Shown: positions 12,899 through 23,666 of the stretch, in pieces
How the letters are laid out: each line of letters begins with the position of its first letter
Position numbering within the stretch: the stretch's first letter is position 1
Assembly: GCF_964355755.1 (NCBI RefSeq)
Contig: NC_092670.1
Location: forward strand, 37,373,795-37,437,794
Reading direction: 5' to 3'
Origin: Antedon mediterranea
Taxonomy: Eukaryota > Echinodermata > Crinoidea > Comatulida > Antedonidae
DNA: 64,000 bases
Position numbers and translations under genes: made by a program
Notes under the pieces: generated by a model
Database searches by the model: none
What the model saw: only the letters and a program-made list of their open reading frames with translations
Told to the model about the DNA's origin: nothing

Positions 12899-13119
12899 TT
12901 ATTAATGGATGAGTTCAATAATGCAATTTCAAAAAATGTTATTATTAATTTTTGTAAGCATAAAAATGTTGAATATTTACAAATAATAAAATTCTCTCGG
13001 TACAAATGCAATTATAGCACTGTTTCATTTTGTTTATACAGACGTATAACTTTTTCGTACGCCATTACTAGTATTCCTACTATCAACATATGCAGCTGAT
13101 TCTCTATATAGTACAGAGA

Positions 13120-13256
13120 TTTTACTATAGTACTTTAGTATAGTAAAAAATAGCCAAAACACCAAGTTTTTTTAATTCAATTATATTGCTTTGAATCATC
13201 TTATAGAGCCATAGTAACTAGTTTTGTTGAAAAATAAAAGGGTTGAAAAAAATCTC
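13120..13256. repeat. Satellite A-type segment, left edge of satellite domain
   Basis: Contains the recurrent words TCTTATAGAGCCATAGTAAC, TAGTTTTGT and AAAAATAAAAGGGTTG that reappear many times up to 22.5 kb, and an imperfect hairpin of TACTATAGTA-like steps. It starts about 220 bp after the CENPO stop codon. Confidence 0.75.
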
Positions 13257-13813
13257 TGTACTATTCTTAGAACAACTTGGAACTTACTCGAAACTACTGA
13301 GTACTACTTGGAACTATTCGGAAATACTCGGCACTACTCTGGAACTACTTGGGGTTACTCGGAACTACTCGGGATTACTCGGAACTAAACGTCACTACTC
13401 GGAACTACTCAACAGTACTCAGAACTGCTCGGCACTTCTCGGAACTACTCGAAACTACTCAGAACTAATCGTCACTACTCTGATCTACTCTGAATTTCTC
13501 GAAACTACTCGTCACCACTCATCCCTACTTGAAACTACTCGAAACCACTCGGAACTACTCGGACCTACTCGAAACTACTAGGAAGTACTCGGAACTTATC
13601 GGAACTACTCGGAACTGCTCGGCACTACTCGGAACTACTTGAAACTACTCGGAACTACTTGTCAGTATTCGGATCTACTCAGATCTACTCGGAACTACTC
13701 AGAAATGCTCGGAACTTCACGTCACTACTCGGAACTACTCGGAACTGCTCGGTACTACTCGGCACTTATCGGATCTACTCGGAACTACTCGTCACTTCTC
13801 GAAACTACTCTTA
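13257..13813 (+). repeat. 10-bp minisatellite array 1 (CGGAACTACT)
   Basis: Roughly 55 degenerate copies of CGGAACTACT. Variants change single bases (GTCACTACTC, GGATCTACTC). The unit has no stop codon in any forward frame, so long Leu/Thr/Tyr/Ser-rich ORFs appear by chance with a 10-codon period. I do not call these genes. Confidence 0.95.
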
Positions 13814-14110
13814 TAGTTTTTAAAATTCAATTATTATGCGATAATATGGCTATATATTGCTTTGTATCATCTTATAGAGCTAAAGTAACAAGTTTTGTCG
13901 AAAATAAAAGGGTTGAAATTTTGCAATTTTTTGAAAAAATCCCTATACTATAGTACAGGGATTTTTTCGAAAAATGCCTAAAATATCACCTTTTTAAAAT
14001 TCAATTATTATGCGATAATTTGGCTATATATTATCTTATAGAGCCATAGTAACTAGTTTTGTCAAAAAATAAAAGAGTTGAAATTTTGCAATTTTTTAAA
14101 AAAACCTATG
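13814..14110. repeat. Satellite A-type segments
   Basis: Two A-type units with TTATGCGATAATATGGCTAT and a TATAGAGC-AAGTAAC/CATAGTAAC block followed by an AT-rich hairpin, CCCTATACTATAGTACAGGG (13941-13960). Confidence 0.8.
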
Positions 14111-17100
14111 TACTATAGTATAGAAAAATTTCGTAAAAATGGCCGATTTTCGACTCTTTTATTTTTTGACATAAATAGTTACTATTGCATAATAAACATG
14201 CGCAGAGACGAATAATGGGTTCTGCGCATGTCAATTGTGCTATAGTAACCAGTTTTGACATAAATGGTTACTATAGCATAAAAAACATGCGCAGAGCCGA
14301 CTAATGGGTTCTGCGCATGTTAATTGTGCTATAGTAACCAGTTTTATCGAGAAAAAAAAAGGTTGAAAAATTGCCATTTTTTTGAAAAAATCCCTGTACT
14401 ATAGTACAGGGAAATTTCCGAAAAATGGCCGACTTCCGACCCTTTTATTTTTTGACATAAATGGTTACTATAGCAATAAACATGCGCAGAGGCGACTAAT
14501 GGGTTCTACGCATGTTAATTGTGCTATAGTAACCAGTTTTAGCGAAAAATAAAAAGGTCGAAAAATTGCCATTTTTTGGAACAAATCCCTGTACTATAGT
14601 ACAGGGAAATTTTCGAAAAATTGCCGATTTCCGACCCTTTTATTTTTTGACATAAATAGTTACTATTGCATAATAAATCTGCGCAGAGACGAATAATGGG
14701 TTCTGCGCATGTCAATTGTGCTATGGTAACCAGTTTTGACATAAATGGTTACTATAGCATAATAAACATGCGCAGAGGCGACTAATGGTTCTGCGCATGT
14801 TAATTGTGCTATAGTAACCAGTTTTATCGAAAAATAAAAAGGTCGAAAAATGGCCATTTTTTGGAAAAAATCCCTGTACAGGAAAATTTTCGAAAAATTG
14901 CCGATTTCCGACCCTTTTATTTTTTGACATAAATAGTTACTATTGCATAATGAACATGCGCAGAGGCGACTAATGGGTTCTACGCATGTCAATTGTGCTA
15001 TAGTAACCAGTTTTGACATAAATGGTTACTATAGCATAAAAAACATGCGCAGAGGCGACTAATGGGTTCTGCGCATGTTAATTGTGCTATAGTAACCAGT
15101 TTTATCGAAAAATAAAAAGGTCGAAAATTTGCCATTTTTTTGAAAAAATCCCTGTACTATAGTACAGGAAAATTTTCGAAAAATTGCCGATTTCCGACCC
15201 TTTTATTTTTTGACATAAATAGTTACTATTGCATAATAAACATGCGCAGAGGCGACTAATGGGTTCTACGCATGTTAATTGTGCTATAGTAACCAGTTTT
15301 GACATAAATGGTTACTATAGCATAATAAACATGCGCAGAGGCGACTAATGGTTCTGCGCATGTTAATTGTGCTATAGTAACCAGTTTTATCGAAAAATAA
15401 AAAGGTCGAAAAATGGCCATTTTTTGGAAAAAATCCCTGTACTATAGTACAGGAAAATTTTCGAAAAATTGCCGATTTCCGACCCTTTTATTTTTTGACA
15501 TAAATGGTTACTATAGCATAAAAAACATGCGCAGAGGCGACTAATGGGTTCTGCACATGTCAATTGTGCTATAGTAACCAGTTTTGACATAAATGGTTAC
15601 TATAGCATAAAAAACATGCGCAGAGGCGACTAATGGGTTCTGCACATGTCAATTGTGCTATAGTAACCAGTTTTGACATAAATGGTTACTATAGCATGAA
15701 AAACATGCGCAGAGGCGACTAATGGGTTCTGCGCATGTTAATTGTGCTATAGTAACCAGTTTTATCGAAAAAAAAAAGGTCGAAAAATGGCCATTTTTTT
15801 TTAAAAATCCCTGTACTATAGTACAGGGAAATTTTCGAAAAATGGCCGATTTTCGACCCTTTTATTTTTTGACATAAATAGTTACTATTGCATAATAAAC
15901 ATGCGCAGAGACGAATAATGGGTTTTGCGCATGTCAATTGTGCTATAGTAACCAGTTTTGACATAAATGGTTACTATAGCATAAAAAAATGCGCAGAGGC
16001 GACTAATGGGTTCTGCGCATGTTAATTGTGCTATAGTAACCAGTTTTATCGAAAAATAAAAAGGTCGAAAATTTGCCATTTTTTTGAAAAAATCCCTGTA
16101 CTATAGTACAGGAAAATTTTCGAAAAATTGCCGATTTCCGACCCTTTTATTTTTTGACATAAATAGTTACTATTGCATAATAAACATGCGCAGAGGCGAC
16201 TAATGGGTTCTACGCATGTTAATTGTGCTATAGTAACCAGTTTTAGCGAAAAATAAAAAGGTCGAAAAATTGCCATTTTTTGGAACAAATCCCTGTACTA
16301 TAGTACAGGGAAATTTTCGAAAAATTGCCGATTTCCGACCCTTTTATTTTTTGACATAAATAGTTACTATAGCATAAAAAACATGCGCAGAGGCGACTAA
16401 TGGGTTCTGCGCATGTTAATTGTGCTATAGTAACCAGTTTTATCGAAAAATAAAAAGGTCGAAAATTTGCCATTTTTTTGAAAAAATCCCTGTACTATAG
16501 TACAGGAAAATTTTCGAAAAATTGCCGATTTCCGACCCTTTTATTTTTTGACATAAATAGTTACTATTGCATAATAAACATGCGCAGAGGCGACTAATGG
16601 GTTCTACGCATGTTAATTGTGCTATAGTAACCAGTTTTGACATAAATGGTTACTATAGCATAATAAACATGCGCAGAGGCGACTAATGGTTCTGCGCATG
16701 TTAATTGTGCTATAGTAACCAGTTTTATCGAAAAATAAAAAGGTCGAAAAATGGCCATTTTTTGGAAAAAATCCCTGTACTATAGTACAGGAAAATTTTC
16801 GAAAAATTGCCGATTTCCGACCCTTTTATTTTTTGACATAAATGGTTACTATAGCATAAAAAACATGCGCAGAGGCGACTAATGGGTTCTGCACATGTCA
16901 ATTGTGCTATAGTAACCAGTTTTGACATAAATGGTTACTATAGCATAAAAAACATGCGCAGAGGCGACTAATGGGTTCTGCACATGTCAATTGTGCTATA
17001 GTAACCAGTTTTGACATAAATGGTTACTATAGCATGAAAAACATGCGCAGAGGCGACTAATGGGTTCTGCGCATGTTAATTGTGCTATAGTAACCAGTTT

Positions 17101-18470
17101 TATCGAAAAAAAAAAGGTCGAAAAATGGCCATTTTTTTTTAAAAATCCCTGTACTATAGTACAGGGAAATTTTCGAAAAATGGCCGATTTTCGACCCTTT
17201 TATTTTTTGACATAAATAGTTACTATTGCATAATAAACATGCGCAGAGACGAATAATGGGTTTTGCGCATGTCAATTGTGCTATAGTAACCAGTTTTGAC
17301 ATAAATGGTTACTATAGCATAAAAAAATGCGCAGAGGCGACTAATGGGTTCTGCGCATGTTAATTGTGCTATAGTAACCAGTTTTATCGAAAAATAAAAA
17401 GGTCGAAAATTTGCCATTTTTTTGAAAAAATCCCTGTACTATAGTACAGGAAAATTTTCGAAAAATTGCCGATTTCCGACCCTTTTATTTTTTGACATAA
17501 ATAGTTACTATTGCATAATAAACATGCGCAGAGGCGACTAATGGGTTCTACGCATGTTAATTGTGCTATAGTAACCAGTTTTGACATAAATGGTTACTAT
17601 AGCATAAAAAACATGCGCAGAGGCGACTAATGGGTTCTGCGCATGTTAATTGTGCTATAGTAACCAGTTTTATCGAAAAATAAAATGGTTGAAAAATTGC
17701 CATTTTTTGAAAAAATCCCTGTACTATAGTACAGGGAAATTTCCGAAAAATTGCCGATTTTCGACCCTTTTATTTTTTGACATAAATAGTTACTATTGCA
17801 TAATAAACATGCGCAGAGACGAATAATGGGTTCTGCACATGTCAATTGTGCTATAGTAACCAGTTTTGACATAAATGGTTACTATAGCATAAAAAACATG
17901 CGCAGAGGCGACTAATGGGTTCTGCGCATGTTAATTGTGCTATAGTAACCAGTTTTATCGAGAAAAAAAAAGGTTGAAAAATGGCCATTTTTTGGAAAAA
18001 ATCCCTGTACTATAGTACAGGAAAATTTTCGAAAAATTGCCGATTTCCGACCCTTTTATTTTTTGACATAAATGGTTACTATAGCAATAAACATGCGCAG
18101 AGGCGACTAATGGGTTCTACGCATGTTAATTGTGCTATAGTAACCAGTTTTATCGAAAAATAAAAAGGTCGAAAAATTGCCATTTTTTGGAAAAAAATCC
18201 CTGTACTATAGTACAGGGAAATTTTCAAAAAATGGCCGATTTTTTACCCTTTTATTTTTTGACATAAATAGTTACTATTGCATAATAAACATGCGCAGAA
18301 ACGAATAATGGGTTCTGCGCATGTCAATTGTGCTATAGTAACCAGTTTTGACATAAATGGTTACTATAGCATAATAAACATGCGCAGAGGCGACTAATGG
18401 TTCTGCGCATGTTAATTGTGCTATAGTAACCAGTTTTATCTAAAAATAAAAAGGTCGAAAATTTCACCTT
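14110..18470. repeat. Palindromic modular satellite array (C-type)
   Basis: About 15 tandem units, each centred on the hairpin CCTGTACTATAGTACAGG. Each unit is itself an extended inverted repeat: AAAAAGGTCGAAAAATTGCC on one arm faces TTGCCGATTTCCGACCCTTT on the other, bordered by GCGCAGAGGCGACTAATGGG/TTCTGCGCATG palindromes. Centre-to-centre spacings cluster near 195, 285 and 373 bp, which equals a 195-bp core plus zero, one or two modules of about 89 bp. One unit (centre near 14875) has lost its hairpin half. Recurrent 60-80-residue minus-strand ORFs here are by-products of the repeat. Confidence 0.95.
15027..17580. repeat. 1,338-bp higher-order duplication within the satellite
   Basis: Sequence from about 15027 to 16242 recurs at a constant offset of 1,338 bp through about 17580 with essentially no differences by eye, including a rare GACATAAATGG...CATGAAAAACATG variant (near 15700 and 17038). 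This marks a recent unequal exchange or segmental duplication. Confidence 0.88.
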
Positions 18471-18602
18471 TTCAAAATTCAATTATTATGCGATAATATG
18501 GCTATGTATTGCTTTGTATCATCTTATAGAGCCATAGTAACTAGTTTTGTCTAAAAATAAAAGAGTTGAATTTTTTTTCGAAAATTGCGTAAAATATCAC
18601 CT
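18470..18602. repeat. Satellite A-type segment between arrays
   Basis: One A-type unit (AATTATTATGCGATAATATG, TCTTATAGAGCCATAGTAAC) links the palindromic array to the second minisatellite, mirroring the left side of the domain. Confidence 0.75.
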
Positions 18603-19332
18603 TCTTATTCTTGGAACAACTCGGAACTTACTCGAAACTACTGAGTACTACTTGGACTACTCGGGATTACTCGGAACTAAACGTCACTACTCGGAACTAC
18701 TCGGAACTACTCTGAACTGCTCTGAACTGCTCGAAACTACTCGAAACTACTCAGAACTAATTGTACCTACTCGGAACTACTCGGAACTATTCGGATCTAC
18801 TCGAAACTACTCGGAACTACTCATCCCTACTCGTCACTACTCGAAACTACTCGAAACCACGCGAAACCACTCTGAACTACTCGGATCTACTCGGAACTAC
18901 TCGGAACTACTCGGAACTTCTCATCACTACTCATCCCTACTCGTTACTACTCGAAACTACTCAAAACCACTCGAAACCACTCGGAACTACTCGGATCTAC
19001 TCGTAACTACTCGGAACTACTCGGAACTACTCGCAACTTCTCATCACTACTCGGAACTACTCGTCAATACTCGAAACTACTCGGAAGTACTCGGAAGTAC
19101 TCGGAACTTCTCGGAACTTCTCGGAACTACTCGGAACTACTCAAAACTACTCAGAAGTACTCGGAAGTACTCGGAATTTCTCGGAACTTCTCGGAACTAC
19201 TCAGAAATACTCGTCACTACTCGGAACTTCTCGGAACTACTCGGAACTACTCGTCAATACTCTGAACTGCTCGGCACTACTCGAAACTTCTCGGAACTAC
19301 TCGGATCTACTCGTCATTTCTCGAAACTTCTC
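18603..19332 (+). repeat. 10-bp minisatellite array 2 (CGGAACTACT)
   Basis: About 73 copies of the same unit and orientation as array 1. Local 30-90-bp blocks are repeated. A forward frame stays open over the whole array for the same reason as in array 1. Confidence 0.95.
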
Positions 19333-19551
19333 TTATAGAGCTAAAGTAACAAGTTTTGTCGAAAAATAAAAGGGTCAAAATTTGCCATTTTTGGAAAAAT
19401 GCCCAAAATATCACCTTTTTAAAATTCAATTATTATGCTGTAATATGGCTATATATTGCTTTGTATCATCTAATAGAGCCATAGTAACTAGTTTTGTCGA
19501 AAAATAAAAGGATTGAAATTTTGCAATTTTTTGAAAAAATCCCTATACTGT
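19333..19551. repeat. Satellite A-type segments up to the retrotransposon junction
   Basis: Two A-type units. The second runs into CCCTATACTGTACAG, the half-palindrome into which the retrotransposon copy is inserted. Confidence 0.75.
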
Positions 19552-19552
19552 A

Positions 19553-20926
19553 CAGTTGATTTTAGTAAGGCATTCGACCGAATTAATCACACTACCTTAA
19601 TCAAAAAATTAATTAAATACAACATCTGTCCATCTGTGATCCCAACCGTTTGTAGCTTTTTAGCTGGTAGGTCACAATGTGTTAGGTTTAATGGAAGTTT
19701 ATCATCCTTCAAACCAGTCACATGTGGAGTGCCCCAGGGAACCAAATTAGGGCCTATACTTTTCACGGTGATGGTAAATGACCTGTTAGAGCACGTTCCT
19801 GAGAGATGGAAGTTCGTGGACGATTTGACGATCGGTGAAATTAATCGTGTACCTCGAGGTAGGTGGTGATACTACTTTGGTTAGTCATTCTCTTCAGAGT
19901 TATCTCGATGCACTTCAGACCTGGTGTGATGAGAATGATATGCAACCTAACCCTGCTAAATGCAATGTAATGCATGTTCATTTTATGAGGAATGAACCCA
20001 ATTTTGTACCGTTAACAATTGGAGACAATGTTAGAAGAGAAGTCTGTTGTTAAGTTACTGGGTGTCTTATTACAAAAGAACATGAAATGGGATTATCAAG
20101 TTAATGAAATGATATCCAAGTCCTCTCGTCGTTTGTTTATGTTATATATTTTAAAACGATATGGTGCACCTCGGGATGATCTTGTCTTTACCTATATAAC
20201 GTACATCAGGCCCTTACTGGAGTATGCTAGTCCTCTATGGCATTCAGCAATCACTAAACAGCAATGCACCCAGTTGGAATTTGTTCAAAAAAGAGCCTTT
20301 AAGATCATCATATCGGATATAACAACTACACGGGGTACCAAGACACTTTAGAAATCTTGAATATAACATCTTTACAAGACAGACGGTTAGGTGTACTTGC
20401 CAAATTTGGAAGCAGTCTGGTGACATCTGGGCGTTTCACTTCGTGGATACCCGAGAACATCAAGCCCGAGAGGACTTTACGTTCCTTCAACAAGTACTGT
20501 GTACCTAGATGTAGAACTAACCGTTATGGGAATTCAACTCTTCCTAGTGCAATAAGAATTTTAAGTAAATAATAATACAGTAATTGTATTGATCCTTGGA
20601 ATTAATGACATTTTTTAATTTAAATTTTAAGAGGACTTTATAAATACTGAATAATGAATAATTTTAAACTTGTATATATTTCTGAATTTCTATTAATTAG
20701 ATCTAATAATAATCATTAATTTTAAATTTGTGCATATTATATTTTTGTATGATGTTTTAATTGGTTTTGTTTTTATGTCAATTTTAGTATAGGCCTATTG
20801 TTTTATATCTTTATCTCGGTTTTTTTGTTGTACCTTTTGTAAACTCATAAGATTTTCAACTTTTGTTGCATTTTGAGTGTTATACCTAATAAATAAATTA
20901 AAATAAATAAATAAATAAATAAAAAT
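19553..20926 (+). pseudogene. 5'-truncated non-LTR retrotransposon, reverse transcriptase remnant
   Basis: The forward strand encodes the fingers-palm part of a LINE reverse transcriptase: motif A in VDFSKAFDRINH, motif B in GVPQGTKLGPILF, and motif C as FVDDL (usually F/Y-A-D-D). Downstream come the thumb/C-terminal words YIRPLLEYASPLWH and LQDRRL, typical of CR1/jockey-like clades. Frames break at least three times: after FVDDLTIGE near 19850, near 20040, and at the stop near 20351. The first half of the element (endonuclease) is missing. It ends after a simple AATAA-rich tail (20884-20926). GTACAG is present at both junctions and may be a short target duplication. It is not functional. Confidence 0.88.
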
Positions 20927-21480
20927 AGTACAGGGATTTTTTCGAAAAATGCCCAAAATATTACCTTTTTAAAATTCAATTATTATGCGATAATATGGCT
21001 ATATATTATCCTATAGAGCCATAGTAACTAGTTTTGTCGAAAAATAAAAGAGTTGAAATTTTGCAATTTTTTGAAAAGAACAATGTGCTATATAGTACAG
21101 GGATTTTTTTTTTAAATACCCAAAATATCACCTTTTCAAAATTCAATTATTATGCGATAATATGGCTATATATTGCTTTGTATCATCTTATAGGGCCATA
21201 GTAACTAGTTTTGTCGAAAAATAAAAGGGTTGACATTTTGCCATTTTTGGAAAAGAAATCCCTGTACTATAGTAGGCCTACAGGAATTTTTTCGAAAAAT
21301 GCCCAAAATATCGCCCTTTTAAAATAATTTATTATGCGATAATATGGCTATATATTGCTTTGTATCATCTTATAGAGCCATAGCAACTAGTTTTGTCGAA
21401 AAATAAAACGGATGAAATTTTTCGAAAAATGGCCAAAACACCAAGTTTTTTTAATTCAATTATTAGGCGATATTATTGCT
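20927..21480. repeat. Satellite A-type tandem units, right edge
   Basis: Four A-type units of about 120-160 bp, each with GCGATAATATGGCTATATAT and TTTTGTCGAAAAATAAAA. The first resumes with TAGTACAGGGATTTTTTCG, the other half of the palindrome split by the retrotransposon. Confidence 0.85.
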
Positions 21481-21696
21481 ATATATGTTTTTGTTTTATT
21501 TTATCGAATGAAGGTGATCTTTTGATGTTGAACGATAATACATTTCAAAAGCAAAAAAAAGATTTTTGAAGTTTTTTTTTTTAGTTTGTTTTTTGTTTAT
21601 GTGTGCAGGGTTTTTTTCGCGTTTAGTTTTGCGCGGTGTTTTTCGAGACGGAGTTTTTCGCGTTTTTATTTTTGCTGAAATAAGAACTTAATTACA

Positions 21697-21795
21697 ATGG
21701 TTAGTGAAGGAATCGAACCACTTACCTTGTTTGTTGTCTCGGTGTGTCTCTGCTGCACGATGACGTTTTACTCGTTGAGCCGTTGAACCCGGGTG
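21697..21795 (-). other. Possible tRNA-like or tRNA-derived SINE head
   Basis: On the minus strand an A-box-like GGCTCAACGAG (21771-21781) is followed about 50 bp later by a good B box, TGGTTCGATTCC (21709-21720). The T-stem does not pair properly and no clear anticodon stem is seen, so it is not a functional tRNA gene. A SINE head or tRNA pseudogene is plausible. Confidence 0.3.
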
Positions 21796-22218
21796 ATAGA
21801 TGAACCGTTCTTTTGTTCTCTCATGATGGATATCGCGCATGTGTACATGGAATTTGTTACGTCACTATTATTAGGATAACCATACTATTACTGTAGTCGT
21901 ATTGTACAATTACAGAGATATAACTATTAGAATGCAAAATACGTACATCGCAGAAATATTTGTATATTTATATTTAGTTGTATTTAGTTATCAGAATGAT
22001 TATTTTGAATGTGTTTTTAGGCCTACTACTACGCATTCTCCGCAGCGCGCAGTGTCTGTACAGGGGTGGATCCAGGATTTTTGTGAAGTGGGGGGGGGGG
22101 GGGGGCGGGCGCAACTGTAGAGAGTCCACATCAAGTGAGCGCCACTATGGTTGGGGCTGAGTTGAGACGATTTTGAAAATGTAAAACCTTTAGATGGTCG
22201 GAAATGGCACTCTCACGT

Positions 22219-22592
22219 TTGTATAAATGTTTTAGATATGAAAACTGAGGTATTAGCCTATTAAAGGGTGACATATTTTCTATAGGCCTATTTTGAGTAA
22301 AAGCGTCACAACAGGGCGTTTTGCGCAAATATCGCCCTTTTAAAATAATTTATTATGCGATAATATGGCTATATATTGCTTTGTATCATCTTATAGAGCC
22401 ATAGCAACTAGTTTTGTCGAAAAATAAAACGGATGAAATTTTTCGAAAAATGGCCAAAACACCAAGTTTGTATAAATGTATTAAAAATTGATATTTTAGA
22501 TATGAAAACTGAGGTATTAGCCTATTAAAGGGTGACATTTTCTCTATAGGCCTATTTTGAGTAAGCGTCACAACAGGGCGTTTCGCGCAAAT
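22219..22592. repeat. Direct repeat interrupted by a satellite fragment
   Basis: A unit of about 110 bp (ATGAAAACTGAGGTATTAGC, CGTCACAACAGGGCG) occurs at 22219-22330 and 22468-22592. Between the copies, 22327-22467 is nearly identical to the A-type satellite at 21306-21449. Confidence 0.75.
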
Positions 22593-22599
22593 CGGCGGG

Positions 22600-23666
22600 A
22601 AAAGGTGCTTTTCCGGGGCCGTCGACAGGAACTGTGGCGAAGCGAACTTTGTTAAATGACGCAATGGTACAATCTTGCACATAAAAATTCATGATAAATG
22701 GCACCTCTAATTTGGAGGAAAATACACTCTCATATGTAGCATGCTACCAATGAGCAAAACGATCATACTTCTTCCCTCCAATAAACACACGTGACTAATT
22801 ACAGGACGATATAACATTTTGTTGCCGATTTTATTCACTCATTTTTTAGTTTTGATTGCGTTGCGTTCAAGTTCAATGCAAACGTACATCTAGGGGAAGC
22901 CCCGAAAAAAAGCGCAAATTCAATGTTTATTATAGCTCAATATTTATTTACATCAATTTGTTCGAGAAATTAAATATATAAATAGGTATTGATACAGTTG
23001 GATGGATAGCAGAATTATCAATAACTCTCCCCTCGTAAAAATGGTATCGTCTAGTTTTCCCGCACAAATCGCATTTACGAAAAGCCACCACCACGTGGCA
23101 GGCAGCATCAAGCGAGTTATTGTTTGGTATACCTAGACAATACAATAGTATTAATATTAATACTATTTTAGTCCTCTAGTCGGATCCCTCTAGGCAATGA
23201 GCTTATATAGATTAGCCAAACTATAATAAAAGCTCATCATTGATTCATTAATTCTTCCGACCTGGCTAGCTAGAGTAGGCCTAGTAGTTATCAGTCAGTC
23301 AGTGTCACTTTACCACCAGGGAAGACAGGCATACCATAGCTAGTAGCCTACTAGGTAGGCTTAGGTAAGGCTAAATACTTTAGGCCCAATATTAGCTAAT
23401 GACAGTGTACAGTTTCTTTCAGGTTGTACCAAACAGGAAAGATATTGATAGTGAAAATATATTATATCATTGAGATATATACTATAATATCTCTATGATT
23501 ATATCTCTGTATTACCAGGGAGTTGTTTACAACAACAAGATTAGGCTGGGCTAAACTGGTACTGGTAGACACTGACATTACTTTTTTTGCACATTCTACC
23601 TGTAGATTAATAATTGTTTTGTTTTTTATGACATTCAGTTTTATTTTAAATCAGTTTAGATCAACT
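22600..23666. other. Intergenic region upstream of NDUFAF8
   Basis: No supported gene. A minus-strand stretch at about 22960-23133 is open in two frames and bounded by an AG acceptor-like site, but neither translation is recognisable. The remainder is AT-rich and carries TAGGCCTA-type words common throughout the window. The promoter and 5' UTR of NDUFAF8 should lie in its last few hundred bases. Confidence 0.4.

Noticed and set aside
14539-17872. More than ten near-identical minus-strand ORFs of 64-81 codons beginning MSKLVTIAQLTC
   Set aside because: They are translations of the palindromic satellite. They repeat with its period, start inside the repeat, and have no gene-like context.
13257-18470. 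CRISPR-like array
   Set aside because: The repeats are contiguous or palindromic satellites in a eukaryotic genome, with no unique spacers and no cas genes.
18547-19338. 263-codon plus-strand ORF of LLGTTRNYSE repeats
   Set aside because: It is produced by the stop-free 10-bp minisatellite, which is open in all three forward frames.
21697-21795. A functional tRNA gene
   Set aside because: A- and B-box-like words are present but the T-stem and anticodon stem do not pair, so only a tRNA-like label was given.
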